DNA of 64,000 nt from Marivirga harenae (GTDB lineage: Bacteria; Bacteroidota; Bacteroidia; Cytophagales; Cyclobacteriaceae), in contig NZ_CP130565.1 in assembly GCF_030534335.1 (NCBI RefSeq), positions 1,075,501 through 1,139,500 on the forward strand, in the 5' to 3' direction. Below the pieces are notes generated by a model. That model saw only the letters and a program-made list of their open reading frames with translations. It did no database searches and was not told the DNA's origin. Position 1 is the stretch's first letter. Each line of letters opens with the position of its first letter. Both the position numbers and the translations under genes were made by a program. Below, one piece after another: positions 34,493 to 43,202 of this stretch.

Positions 34493-35288
34493 CCTTGTTT
34501 TCTTTTTCGGAGGATAAAACACCCATATCATAATAGAAATCTAAGTCTTTATTCTGAGAAAAATGTTCTTTAATTATCTTTTCTGAATCGAAAGAAAAAA
34601 TTCTGTAAACACCTGTTGCCTTGATTTTCCCCGGACTTCCAACGATGAAAGCATTTGATTTACAATCTATTGAATAATCACGATTTAAAAAGGAGTTTCT
34701 AGCAACAATTGATTGATCAGGTATTACACAACCTTTTGTTATAACTGTTCCTGAATTAACCCAAACCTTTTCCCCAATAATGATTTCACCATTGTTTCGA
34801 TTTATCTTGCCTGTATTTATATTAGTCACAAAATGAACATCTGAATCCATCAATACACAATTCGGTGTAATTCGCGTGTAATTGCCAATTTTAACTAATG
34901 TCGTTGATTTTATTACAACTCCACTACCAAAAGTAGTGCATCGACCAAAATTAATAATACCTGTCCAGTTGGTAAGGTTAATTCCTCCAGAGAAAATGAC
35001 AGGGCCATTAAAAATAATTTTATTGCCTATATGAATAGTAATAGGCAAATAACTTTGAGGAAAGCCGTCAATGTCTTTTCCAAATTGAATCATACCAGTA
35101 TTAATATTGCCGATAATTTCAATATCACCTTTTAAGTTTTTAAATTTTGCTTTTCCATATATAAAGATAGGCAGTTTTACAGCATGTCGGATAGGTAAAG
35201 TTTTAAAATTAAGTAAAATCGTCTTTATCAAATTTACCTTGATTATAAGTCTTAAAACATGGTAAAGAAACCTAATATATTTTTTCAT
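34464..35288 (-). CDS. left-handed beta-helix acyltransferase
   Basis: 274 residues. Hexapeptide repeats fill the middle (IHIGNKIIFNGPVIFSGGIN, TLVKIGNYTRITPNCVLMDS, IIIGEKVWVNSGTVITKGC), with a conserved His at DSDVHFVTNINTG that is probably catalytic. The C-terminal IVGSPGKIKATGVYRIF is the usual ending before a variable tail. These enzymes O- or N-acetylate sugars. It overlaps both its neighbours slightly and should modify the locus's glycan. Confidence 0.85.
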   Translation of the reverse strand: MKKYIRFLYHVLRLIIKVNLIKTILLNFKTLPIRHAVKLPIFIYGKAKFKNLKGDIEIIGNINTGMIQFGKDIDGFPQSYLPITIHIGNKIIFNGPVIFSGGINLTNWTGIINFGRCTTFGSGVVIKSTTLVKIGNYTRITPNCVLMDSDVHFVTNINTGKINRNNGEIIIGEKVWVNSGTVITKGCVIPDQSIVARNSFLNRDYSIDCKSNAFIVGSPGKIKATGVYRIFSFDSEKIIKEHFSQNKDLDFYYDMGVLSSEKENKDVQEFFKLF

Positions 35289-36787
35289 TATTTGAATTTT
35301 GATTTCAGCTTTTCAATTATCAATTCACTTAAGGATGGAATGTTCATTAGCCTTTCAAAATACTTAATAGAAAACAATATTGCAAGAGCTAATAATGTAA
35401 ATAGAATTGAGTATTTTATATAATCATTATCTATTTCTTTGCATAACATTGCTGATCCAAAAAGCAATATGTTTACAAAGGTTAATTTATAAAATATTGT
35501 TTTATAAACAATTCCAAATAATTTTTTTACCATGATTTGAACTCCCACGGTATGGATTACCATATTTAATGCAAACGTAATACCAAGTCCTAAATATCCC
35601 AGATAAGTATAACCAATGATGTTATTGATTAGGAATAATCCTTGAAAGGTCAATACTGATATAACAAAAACTTTAGATCGATTTTTTGCTATAATGACCA
35701 TACCCATAGTTTGTGAACCTGCCTGGAATATTATTCCCAAAATCGACCAAGATACATAATCAGATGCGAGAAGAAAGCTATTGTCATATAACAAGAGAAT
35801 TATATGATCCATAAATCCTATTAAGATTATTATTAAAGGTCCAAGAAGCAGAAGGAGAATTTCTACCTGTTTATTTGCCTCTATTTGCAGTAATTTATTA
35901 TTTTGATTAATTGAAGATATTCTAGGGAAATAATCTGTAGCCATTGCTGTAAATATCAGTCCAAAGTAACTATTGATTATAGTGAATCCTGCTTGAAACA
36001 CACCTACAGCTTCAATACCGCTATATTTATTAATAAAACTTTTAAAAATCAAACCAAATAAACTAACAAACAAAGACACTGACATCATAGCGATACCCAG
36101 CTTGATGGTACCTTTACCTGAAATTAGGACCTTCTTAATAGATAACTTTGTTGTCGGTATCTTAATCGTTCTGCGTACATAAAGACTTGAAAAAATGAAC
36201 GATACAAATGCTGTAATAATAAACGAATAAATAATACCTTCCTCTTTTAATAAATAAAATAGAGGTATTGATAAGAGTAGCCCGAGAATAGCTCCATATA
36301 TTGTAGCGAGAGATAATTCTTTTAATGCTCGGACTCCTTGGAGAATTGCCAGTTGGCCGAGGTTGAAAATATTAAAGAAAATAGCTAGAGATAGCATCGA
36401 ATATTCAAAGACTTTAGAATCAGTATCAAAAGTCCAAATACTCAAAAAAGAGGAAAAGCACAGCGTACCGATCAGTCCAATAGTACTTGTAAGTATTAGC
36501 AATTTATTAATACTTTCAAGTATATGATTCAGTCTAGTGCTTGAGTTATCATTATACACTTCTGAAAGATTTCTCACTAAACTTTGAGAGATCCCTAACC
36601 CAAATAGAGAAGATAACAAAGTATAGGAAGACATGAAAATGCCAAATACTCCAATACCCGAGGCCCCCATGGATAGGCTTATGATTTTATTTTTAACGAC
36701 GTTAACGAGAACCGTTAATACCCTAACCCCTCCAAAAAGAAAGGTTGATTTAAGAATATTGGAGTAGGAGGTATTATTATTCTTCAA
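35288..36787 (-). CDS. Wzx-type lipid-linked oligosaccharide flippase
   Basis: About 499 residues with roughly 14 helices of the MOP flippase family: SFLFGGVRVLTVLVNVVKNK, then MGASGIGVFGIFMSSYTLLS near the start. I place the start at a TTG (36787) rather than the first ATG-frame codon at 36847, because an unusually good Shine-Dalgarno, AAGGAGA, lies 8 bp before it, and homologues begin close to this point. It moves the lipid-linked repeat unit across the inner membrane. It lies 13 bp after the GNAT gene. Confidence 0.9.
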   Translation of the reverse strand: MKNNNTSYSNILKSTFLFGGVRVLTVLVNVVKNKIISLSMGASGIGVFGIFMSSYTLLSSLFGLGISQSLVRNLSEVYNDNSSTRLNHILESINKLLILTSTIGLIGTLCFSSFLSIWTFDTDSKVFEYSMLSLAIFFNIFNLGQLAILQGVRALKELSLATIYGAILGLLLSIPLFYLLKEEGIIYSFIITAFVSFIFSSLYVRRTIKIPTTKLSIKKVLISGKGTIKLGIAMMSVSLFVSLFGLIFKSFINKYSGIEAVGVFQAGFTIINSYFGLIFTAMATDYFPRISSINQNNKLLQIEANKQVEILLLLLGPLIIILIGFMDHIILLLYDNSFLLASDYVSWSILGIIFQAGSQTMGMVIIAKNRSKVFVISVLTFQGLFLINNIIGYTYLGYLGLGITFALNMVIHTVGVQIMVKKLFGIVYKTIFYKLTFVNILLFGSAMLCKEIDNDYIKYSILFTLLALAILFSIKYFERLMNIPSLSELIIEKLKSKFK

Positions 36788-36805
36788 AATTTTGTTCTCC
36801 TTAAA
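36788..36805 (-). promoter_or_regulatory. ribosome binding site deciding a TTG start for wzx
   Basis: On the minus strand AAGGAGA precedes TTG AAG AAT by 8 bases. Such strong Shine-Dalgarno sites are rare in Bacteroidota, which makes this one informative. Confidence 0.6.
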
Positions 36806-37295
36806 ATAAATTACCGTTGTAAAACTGAAGATTATTTGACTCTTCATGATTCACAGACATCGCAAATATGTCCGGTTTGTTTGATTCAAAATTGATTTTT
36901 GAAATCAAAAAGCCCGCTTTTGAATAGAAAGGAGCCAATTCCTTTTTACAAAACAACAAACCCTTTAACTCATTCTTTCTAAGGAAATTAACTATTTCTT
37001 TCATGATTTTCTGTCCATGCCCTTGACCCTGAGTTTTAGAACAGACACCTGCAATACCTAAAAATGGTGCTGAACTTTCTTCGCTAGAAAAAACATTGAT
37101 ATTAATTAGGCAAGCATAGGCTAGAAATGTGCCATTGTCTTCTAGAACCACATGATAGTCAGTATTATTCATGTGAGTATTAATCCAATCTTTTTGACTG
37201 TCAATTCCATACGGCCAAACTGTATTTTTCAGTTCTACAATTTTCTGCAATTGAGCCTCACTTACCTTATTATGTCGAAAAAAATCAACTCTCAT
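36801..37295 (-). CDS. GNAT-family N-acetyltransferase
   Basis: I start at the ATG at 37295 (MRVDFFRHNKVSEAQLQKIV), which overlaps the DegT stop by ATGA; a codon 24 bp upstream is the alternative. About 164 residues. The acetyl-CoA binding motif is FLGIAGVCSKTQGQGHGQKI (Q/RxxGxG/A), followed by LLFCKKELAPFYSKAGF. In the pathway dehydratase, aminotransferase, acetyltransferase this would acetylate the new amino group of the sugar nucleotide. It could alternatively act on the second DegT's product. Confidence 0.85.
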   Translation of the reverse strand: MRVDFFRHNKVSEAQLQKIVELKNTVWPYGIDSQKDWINTHMNNTDYHVVLEDNGTFLAYACLININVFSSEESSAPFLGIAGVCSKTQGQGHGQKIMKEIVNFLRKNELKGLLFCKKELAPFYSKAGFLISKINFESNKPDIFAMSVNHEESNNLQFYNGNLF

Positions 37296-38356
37296 TCTAC
37301 ATCTATCCACCAGCCACAAGGAATGTTTAATTGCGTTTCACTAAATTTCTTGACCCCAATAAGGTCTGGTTGCTTTTTGCCAAAAACACTATAAAAATCA
37401 TTCCTGAGGTGCATTTTAGAACTGTAAAATCCCTCTTTGCGCATTTTTAACAGAAAATCATCTCTCTTTTCTACATTGATCGTATATACCCAATAATTTG
37501 GTGATATATCTGTTCTTGAATTTAATCTGTTAATAACCCTACTATTTTCATCATAAATTCTATCCCAATACTCCGCATTTTTCTGTTGTTTTTCAAATAA
37601 TGCATCAAGGTTATTCAATTGGGAATAACCGACATATGAGGCGATATTATTTAGTTTTGCACCTTGTCCAACTACATCAATATCACAATTAGTTGATATC
37701 TCCCCTAAATCGTCTCTAAAACTTTTTCTATCAATTCCGTAATCACTTATTTTTTTTGCCTTCTCATAAATCTCTTCACTAGAAAATGCTATTCCATAGC
37801 CGTCGATTGTATTTGGCAAACGTACTCCGGTGAAAGAAAAACAGCACAAATCTGCGGGACTACTACCTAAATAAGCATCCTTGTATTTTGATCCAAACGA
37901 CTCAGTTGCATCCTCTATTATCTTTATACCAAACTCTCTTCCGATTGCATTAATTTCATCGATATATCCTGGATATCCTCCCCAATGAAAATGAATAATA
38001 GCTTTGGTATTTTTTGTAATTTTTTCTCGCACTGATTCAGGGTCAAGAGAACCCGTAAAGGGATCAATATCTGCCCATACAACTTTGGCACCAACATTTA
38101 AGATAGGTTGATTAGTTGCCAAACAGGACATAGGAGAACTAATCACTTCATCTCCCTCTTTCAGATCTAACAATTTAAGTGCGAATTCTAATGAATTTAC
38201 AGATAAACTTAAGAAAAATGGATTACTAATAATTGTTGAAATCCCCTTTTCAAATTTCTCAGTAAATTCTCCTCCAGAAAGTCTTCCGGAATTCAATACG
38301 CTCCCGATTCCACCTATGACAGAATCATTCATATATGCTTTAAAGAGAGGGATCAT
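37292..38356 (-). CDS. DegT/DnrJ/EryC1/StrS-family protein lacking the PLP lysine
   Basis: 354 residues with the overall DegT fold: VISSPMSCLATNQPILNVGA, then KIIEDATESFGSKYKDAYLG with the pyridine-binding Asp149. But the Schiff-base lysine is missing: CFSFTGVRLPNTIDGYG has Arg179 where the paralogue next door has Lys182. The phosphate-binding NSGTSAL also reads NSLEFAL. Known precedent: ColD, a DegT member with His in place of Lys, is a dehydratase. So this is either a non-aminotransferase enzyme or an inactive partner of the active paralogue. Start overlaps its neighbour's stop by 4 bp. Confidence 0.88.
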   Translation of the reverse strand: MIPLFKAYMNDSVIGGIGSVLNSGRLSGGEFTEKFEKGISTIISNPFFLSLSVNSLEFALKLLDLKEGDEVISSPMSCLATNQPILNVGAKVVWADIDPFTGSLDPESVREKITKNTKAIIHFHWGGYPGYIDEINAIGREFGIKIIEDATESFGSKYKDAYLGSSPADLCCFSFTGVRLPNTIDGYGIAFSSEEIYEKAKKISDYGIDRKSFRDDLGEISTNCDIDVVGQGAKLNNIASYVGYSQLNNLDALFEKQQKNAEYWDRIYDENSRVINRLNSRTDISPNYWVYTINVEKRDDFLLKMRKEGFYSSKMHLRNDFYSVFGKKQPDLIGVKKFSETQLNIPCGWWIDVE

Positions 38357-39447
38357 TTATTAAAATCATTTATTATGCTTATAATTAAACTCCTTTCTTG
38401 GGCGGTAACCCACCAACCACAAGGTATATGTAGCATTTCGTTGCTGAAAATATTTGTATTGGTTAAATCTGTGTTAGATTGTGATTTAAGAAAAGTATGA
38501 AGGTCATTTCTTTTATGTAAAGGAGATGCGAATACACCATTCTCTTTCAAAACACTAATCAAGTTATCTCTATCCTTAACTTTCAAAGTGTACAGCCAAT
38601 AAGAAGGCTTTGTATCAACGTAATACTGTAGCTTTTCCACTTTTGGCCCATTAATTATTTGAGCATCATATTGAATACCATTATCTATATATTTTTTGAG
38701 AATATCTTCAATAAACTGAAGCTGCACCATGCCAATCTGTGCATTAACATTATTCATGTGATATTTATAACCTTGCAGGGTTATATTATTTGACATCCTA
38801 TCTTTCTTTTTATCTAAACCAAACCACCTGATTAGTTTTGCTTTTTCATAACTTTCATCATCTTTAATTACCAACATACCTCCATCAATTGTTGTCATAT
38901 GTTTTATGGCTTGAAAAGAGAAGCAAGTGTAACGAAAATGATTTCCTAAATTCTCGCCTTTATATTTAGCTCCTAATGCATGGGCGGAATCTTGTATGAT
39001 TGGAATATTATATTGTTTTTCAATTTTTAGGAATTCAGGTATGTTCACAGGTACTCCAGCGTAGTCAACCACCATAATCGCTCGCGTTCTATGAGTAATA
39101 AGCATTTCGACCGACACAGGATCTATATTCCCTGTTTTTAAATCAATATCAGCATAAATGATTTTGGCACCAGCCTGCTTGATAGCTACGTTTGTTGGCT
39201 CTGCAGTGATTGAAGTACTTATCACTTCATCGCCTGGTTGAACCCCTGCCAAAATCAATGCAATGTGTAGAGCAGAAGTACCCGAATTGACGCTTAAGCA
39301 GTTGTTTACTTGAAAAAGTTTCTGAAAAGTATTTTCAAATTTATCCACAACTTCACCCTGCGCTATGTAACCACTATATAAAACCTCTTCGATTTGAGGC
39401 ATTAAAACTTGAGGTTCTGGAAGGAAGGTCTTTACCAATGGAATCAT
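38353..39447 (-). CDS. DegT/DnrJ/EryC1/StrS-family sugar aminotransferase (active form)
   Basis: 364 residues. PLP-dependent transfer of an amino group to a keto-sugar nucleotide. The catalytic Lys182 is in SFQAIKHMTTIDGG, the pyridine-binding Asp153 in IIQDSAHALGAKYKG, and the phosphate loop is VNSGTSALHIAL. It follows the 4,6-dehydratase gene by 7 bp, giving the classic dehydratase-aminotransferase order. It overlaps its lysine-less paralogue by 4 bp; the two share ending IPCGWW-type sequences and clearly arose by duplication. Confidence 0.93.
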   Translation of the reverse strand: MIPLVKTFLPEPQVLMPQIEEVLYSGYIAQGEVVDKFENTFQKLFQVNNCLSVNSGTSALHIALILAGVQPGDEVISTSITAEPTNVAIKQAGAKIIYADIDLKTGNIDPVSVEMLITHRTRAIMVVDYAGVPVNIPEFLKIEKQYNIPIIQDSAHALGAKYKGENLGNHFRYTCFSFQAIKHMTTIDGGMLVIKDDESYEKAKLIRWFGLDKKKDRMSNNITLQGYKYHMNNVNAQIGMVQLQFIEDILKKYIDNGIQYDAQIINGPKVEKLQYYVDTKPSYWLYTLKVKDRDNLISVLKENGVFASPLHKRNDLHTFLKSQSNTDLTNTNIFSNEMLHIPCGWWVTAQERSLIISIINDFNK

Positions 39448-39454
39448 ATAATAA

Positions 39455-40477
39455 TTATTTACTTGCCATTTCTAACTCCTCATTCACGTAATCTAGCCTA
39501 AGAAGTAATTTCTTAAGCTCCCTGTTATCTAATTGCTGAGTGTTATCTGAATTATATTCATTGTCTGATAGCTTTGGGCCATCCTCTTGAACGTATTTTG
39601 TGTAATTAAGGTCTCTTAAATCAGCTGGTATCTTGTAATAATCACCTAAATCGATGGATTTGGACATTTCCTCTTTGCTACATAATGTCTCATACATCTT
39701 TTCACCGTGTCTTGCACCTATTATTGAAATTTCATTATCTGATTTAAATAAATCTTGAAGGGTTTCAGCTAAAGTAATAATCGTTGAAGCAGGAGATTTT
39801 TGAACAAATACATCACCTGGTTCTCCATTTTCAAAAGCGAATAAAACTAATTTTACAGACTCTTCTAGGGTCATCATAAACCTAGTCATATTGGGATTTG
39901 TGATAGTTAAGTTCTTTCCCTCCTTGATTTGGTTGATAAATAATGGTATTATTGAACCCCTTGAAGCCATAACATTTCCATATCTAGTGGCACAAATTAC
40001 TCCTCCATATTCCGTTAACCTTGAATCTCTTGATTTAGAAATAGCAAGTTTTTCCATTAGTGCTTTGGACATCCCCATGGTATTTATAGGATAAACTGCT
40101 TTATCTGTACTTAATACAATTGTCTTCTTAACTTTGTTCAGTACAGCAGCTTCCATCACATTTTCTGCACCTAAAATATTGGTCTGAATTGCTTGCATGG
40201 GGTAGAACTCGCACGAAGGGACTTGTTTTAGAGCTGCGGCATGAAACAAATAGTCTACACCAATCATTGCATTATTAATGCTATTGAAGTCTCTTATATC
40301 ACCGACTATGAAATTTAGCTTATCGTTGCGATAATGAATTCTCATATCTTCCTGCTTCTTTTCATCTCGACTAAAAATTCTAATTTCTTTTAAATCTGAA
40401 TCCAGAAATTTTTTCAATACTGCATTACCGAATGAACCAGTTCCTCCCGTTATTAATAATGTTTTCCCTTTAAACAT
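39455..40477 (-). CDS. UDP-GlcNAc-type 4,6-dehydratase (FlaA1/PseB/CapE family)
   Basis: 340 residues, an extended SDR. The Rossmann motif GGTGSFGNAVL is at residues 11-21 and the catalytic region is VLSTDKAVYPINTMGMSKAL, where DK replaces the YxxxK order in the way typical of this family. Some members also invert C5. It would produce the 4-keto-6-deoxy sugar nucleotide used by the DegT aminotransferase. The exact branch (PseB, CapE/WbjB or FlaA1) cannot be fixed by eye. It is 52 bp downstream of the dehydrogenase gene. Confidence 0.9.
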   Translation of the reverse strand: MFKGKTLLITGGTGSFGNAVLKKFLDSDLKEIRIFSRDEKKQEDMRIHYRNDKLNFIVGDIRDFNSINNAMIGVDYLFHAAALKQVPSCEFYPMQAIQTNILGAENVMEAAVLNKVKKTIVLSTDKAVYPINTMGMSKALMEKLAISKSRDSRLTEYGGVICATRYGNVMASRGSIIPLFINQIKEGKNLTITNPNMTRFMMTLEESVKLVLFAFENGEPGDVFVQKSPASTIITLAETLQDLFKSDNEISIIGARHGEKMYETLCSKEEMSKSIDLGDYYKIPADLRDLNYTKYVQEDGPKLSDNEYNSDNTQQLDNRELKKLLLRLDYVNEELEMASK

Positions 40478-40529
40478 ATTTATGTTGCTTTATTTAATAA
40501 TTGTAAACGATTGATTACGAAATCTTCAT

Positions 40530-41780
40530 TTACAACCTTTTATTAACTAATCCTCTTTCAAAAAATCCTTTAATGTCATAAGTGACTCCATTTTCATTTA
40601 AACGGTTGGATAAGTTGAAATCTTTAAATTCTTTATGTGAAACTGCTAAAACAATAGCATTATAATCTGAGCCTGGCTTGTCAAATAAATCAACTCCATA
40701 CTCATGTTTTACCTCTTCTTTATCAGCTTGTGGGTCGTAAGTTTCTACTTCTATGCCATAAGACTGCAGCTCTTTTATAACATCTATTACTTTACTATTT
40801 CTAATGTCAGGGCAATTTTCTTTGAAAGTTATGCCTAATATCAAAACTTTAGAGCCTTTGATAACAGAGCCTTGCTGTGCCATCAATTTCACTACAGAAC
40901 TCGCGACATGAGCTCCCATATTATCATTGATTCTTCTTCCAGATAAGATCACTTGCGGATGATAGCCTAATGATTCTGCCTTGTGTGTTAAGTAATAAGG
41001 ATCTACCCCTATGCAATGGCCTCCAACTAATCCTGGTTTAAAAGGCAAAAAATTCCATTTAGTACCGGCTGCCTCTAATACATCGGCAGTATCGATGCCC
41101 ATTTTATCAAATATTAAAGCTAGCTCATTTACGAAAGCAATATTCAAATCTCGCTGTGAGTTCTCAATTACTTTTGCTGCCTCCGCTACTTTGATAGTGG
41201 CTGCTTTATGTGTTCCTGCAGTGATAATTTCTTTATATAATTGATCTACTTCCTCTGCAATTTCAGGAGTACTTCCCGAAGTCACTTTTTTTATAGTCGG
41301 TAACCTGTGCTCTTTATCTCCTGGATTGATTCTTTCTGGTGAATAACCACAAAAGAAATCCTGATTGAATTTTAATCCACTTTCTTTTTCTAAAATTGGA
41401 ACACAATCATCTTCCGTACAACCCGGGTAAACCGTAGATTCATAAATAACAATATCTCCTTTTTTTAATGTCTTGCCAACTGTGGCAGAAGCAATCTTTA
41501 AAGGAGTTAAATCCGGTTGCTTATATTCGTTGATAGGAGTAGGAACTGTTATAATATAATAGTCCGCCTCCTTAAGGTCTTCAATTTCAGCTGTGAATTG
41601 AAGATGCTTTGCGTCTTTCAATTCATCGCTTTCGACCTCTAAAGTCCTATCATAGCCGTCTTTAAGTTCTTGAATACGCCTTTTGTTAACGTCAAAACCT
41701 AAGACTTCTCTGTATTTTCCGAATTCTGCGGCTAGTGGTAAACCCACATAACCCAAACCGATTACTGCAATTTTCTTCAT
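40530..41780 (-). CDS. UDP-HexNAc (WecC/WbpA/TviB-like) 6-dehydrogenase
   Basis: 416 residues. An NAD-dependent nucleotide-sugar 6-dehydrogenase, converting UDP-GlcNAc or UDP-GalNAc to a uronic acid. The N-terminal Rossmann is [19 protein letters not shown]; the catalytic Cys is in [17 protein letters not shown]; conserved NINDNMG-like RRINDNMG and the C-terminal [13 protein letters not shown] complete the fold. It is the first gene of the polysaccharide locus, so the promoter should lie in 41781-42034. It implies an acidic sugar in the glycan. Confidence 0.93.
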   Translation of the reverse strand: MKKIAVIGLGYVGLPLAAEFGKYREVLGFDVNKRRIQELKDGYDRTLEVESDELKDAKHLQFTAEIEDLKEADYYIITVPTPINEYKQPDLTPLKIASATVGKTLKKGDIVIYESTVYPGCTEDDCVPILEKESGLKFNQDFFCGYSPERINPGDKEHRLPTIKKVTSGSTPEIAEEVDQLYKEIITAGTHKAATIKVAEAAKVIENSQRDLNIAFVNELALIFDKMGIDTADVLEAAGTKWNFLPFKPGLVGGHCIGVDPYYLTHKAESLGYHPQVILSGRRINDNMGAHVASSVVKLMAQQGSVIKGSKVLILGITFKENCPDIRNSKVIDVIKELQSYGIEVETYDPQADKEEVKHEYGVDLFDKPGSDYNAIVLAVSHKEFKDFNLSNRLNENGVTYDIKGFFERGLVNKRL

Positions 41781-42034
41781 AAATAATCCAAATGAAATGC
41801 AAAATTAGTCATTTTTGACTACTTAGGAAGTGAATGTACTTTTAATATTAAATGTATTGGAAAAATGAAAGTTAGTTTGAAATAATTAACTTATGATTAG
41901 AGAGATAAAAAATACTATCTCGACTGTCCGTAAGACTTCTGGTCCAAGTATCTCAATAAAGGATTTTTTTAAACCAAGATTTTTTATCTCCTAAAAAAAG
42001 CACGAAAAAGAGAAATAATTAACCCAAGTTAAAT
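41781..42034. other. leader of the polysaccharide locus, with a small open frame
   Basis: 254 bp with no recognised gene. It should contain the promoter of the 14-gene locus, though I see no perfect TAnnTTTG. A 33-codon frame runs on the plus strand at 41893-41994, and a hairpin GAGATA / TATCTC lies at 41902-41921. No family fits the peptide. Confidence 0.35.
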
Positions 42035-43198
42035 TTAGTTAGTTATTGTCCAATACTTTTTATTTTCATTAAATACTTGCTCTCCCTCTTCATTTTCAAT
42101 CATTAAATCGATCAAAGTGTACTCCCCCGATTCATCTGTATTTCTAATTAAAAATGTATGACTATATTCAAAAACACCAGGATCAGTTTCATTGAAGACA
42201 ACTTGGTCTCCGAAACTATAAAAGACTTCTTGAGAAGGGTTTAGCACTGTCAACCCGACATAATTAACATTTGTATAAAAAGGGTCGTCAACTTTAGTCG
42301 TCAAAGTTATATTTGTACCTTCTGCAACCACTTGCAAATCAACTAGAACCTCCAATATTACCGGGGCTGGAACTTCATTTGAATTAGCAGAACTAATATT
42401 GGGTACAATTACCCAATTACTTTTGCTTAGAAATAAGGTGTCCCCAGTTTTGGACACAGAAAAATCCTGGATTTCATTTTCAACTGAACCATCAACTTCT
42501 TCATCAAGCTTATTATTCCATTTTGAGGTATCTGCTTGAGTAATTGAACTAGCAATAGAAGAATTGAATTCTGGGTCAAGTTCAGTAAAACTATCAAGTT
42601 TACTGTTCCAATTGATGGTGTCTGCTTGAGAAATGCCTTTTGCTACGGAGCTATTAAAATTAGGGTCTTCTTCCGTAAAATTATCTAATTTGTTATTCCA
42701 GTTAGCTGTATCTTGCTCTTGGATTCCCGAAGCAATTGAGGAACTGTATATAGGATCAGTTTCCTCGTATGTAATTTCGCTTGTTAGCCTATCGGCACTA
42801 TTAGCATGTAAAGCATATGGCACGCTTAATAATTGACTTGTCCCGCTCATTGTATAATCAGTACCTCCACGTGGATCCGTTTCAGTTTTAATAAAATATT
42901 GATCATTTGCCCAGTCAATTTCATGGATTGAGCCAAGAACAACGTTTGCATTATTTCCGCCTATTTCTAAACTCATTAAACCATTTTCATTTGTTTCTGG
43001 ATTTTGGGTTTCTTCGTAAACTGCCTCACCATCAATTGTGCCTTTTAAAATGCTGATTTTAACCCCTATAAGTTGATTACTAACTAAATCACCATTACTA
43101 TCACGTATAACTGCCTGATAGGTCATTTTTTCAGGCGCTTGTCCCCAACTTTGCAAAATAATTAAAGTGAAAAATAAGGCAGTCAAAATATATTTCAT
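42035..43198 (-). CDS. secreted protein with three 30-residue repeats
   Basis: 387 residues with a signal peptide ending SWGQ. The N-terminal part (residues 21-137: YQAVIRDSNGDLVSNQLIGV, GGTDYTMSGTSQLLSVPYAL) is a head domain common to Bacteroidota surface or fibre-like proteins. Residues 146-236 hold three tandem repeats of 30-31 residues, each with the pattern DP-x-(F/Y)xSS-(I/V)A...DT..WN.KLD. The C-terminal part is beta-rich without a T9SS sorting signal. Function unknown; a fibre or stalk is plausible. It follows the T9SS protein gene by 4 bp. Confidence 0.8.
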   Translation of the reverse strand: MKYILTALFFTLIILQSWGQAPEKMTYQAVIRDSNGDLVSNQLIGVKISILKGTIDGEAVYEETQNPETNENGLMSLEIGGNNANVVLGSIHEIDWANDQYFIKTETDPRGGTDYTMSGTSQLLSVPYALHANSADRLTSEITYEETDPIYSSSIASGIQEQDTANWNNKLDNFTEEDPNFNSSVAKGISQADTINWNSKLDSFTELDPEFNSSIASSITQADTSKWNNKLDEEVDGSVENEIQDFSVSKTGDTLFLSKSNWVIVPNISSANSNEVPAPVILEVLVDLQVVAEGTNITLTTKVDDPFYTNVNYVGLTVLNPSQEVFYSFGDQVVFNETDPGVFEYSHTFLIRNTDESGEYTLIDLMIENEEGEQVFNENKKYWTITN

Positions 43199-43202
43199 AC
43201 AA

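Noticed and set aside
36801-42034. CRISPR array or phage attachment site near tRNA or glycan locus
   Set aside because: No regularly spaced direct repeats and no duplicated tRNA end were found; tRNA-Phe at 23852 has no integrase beside it.
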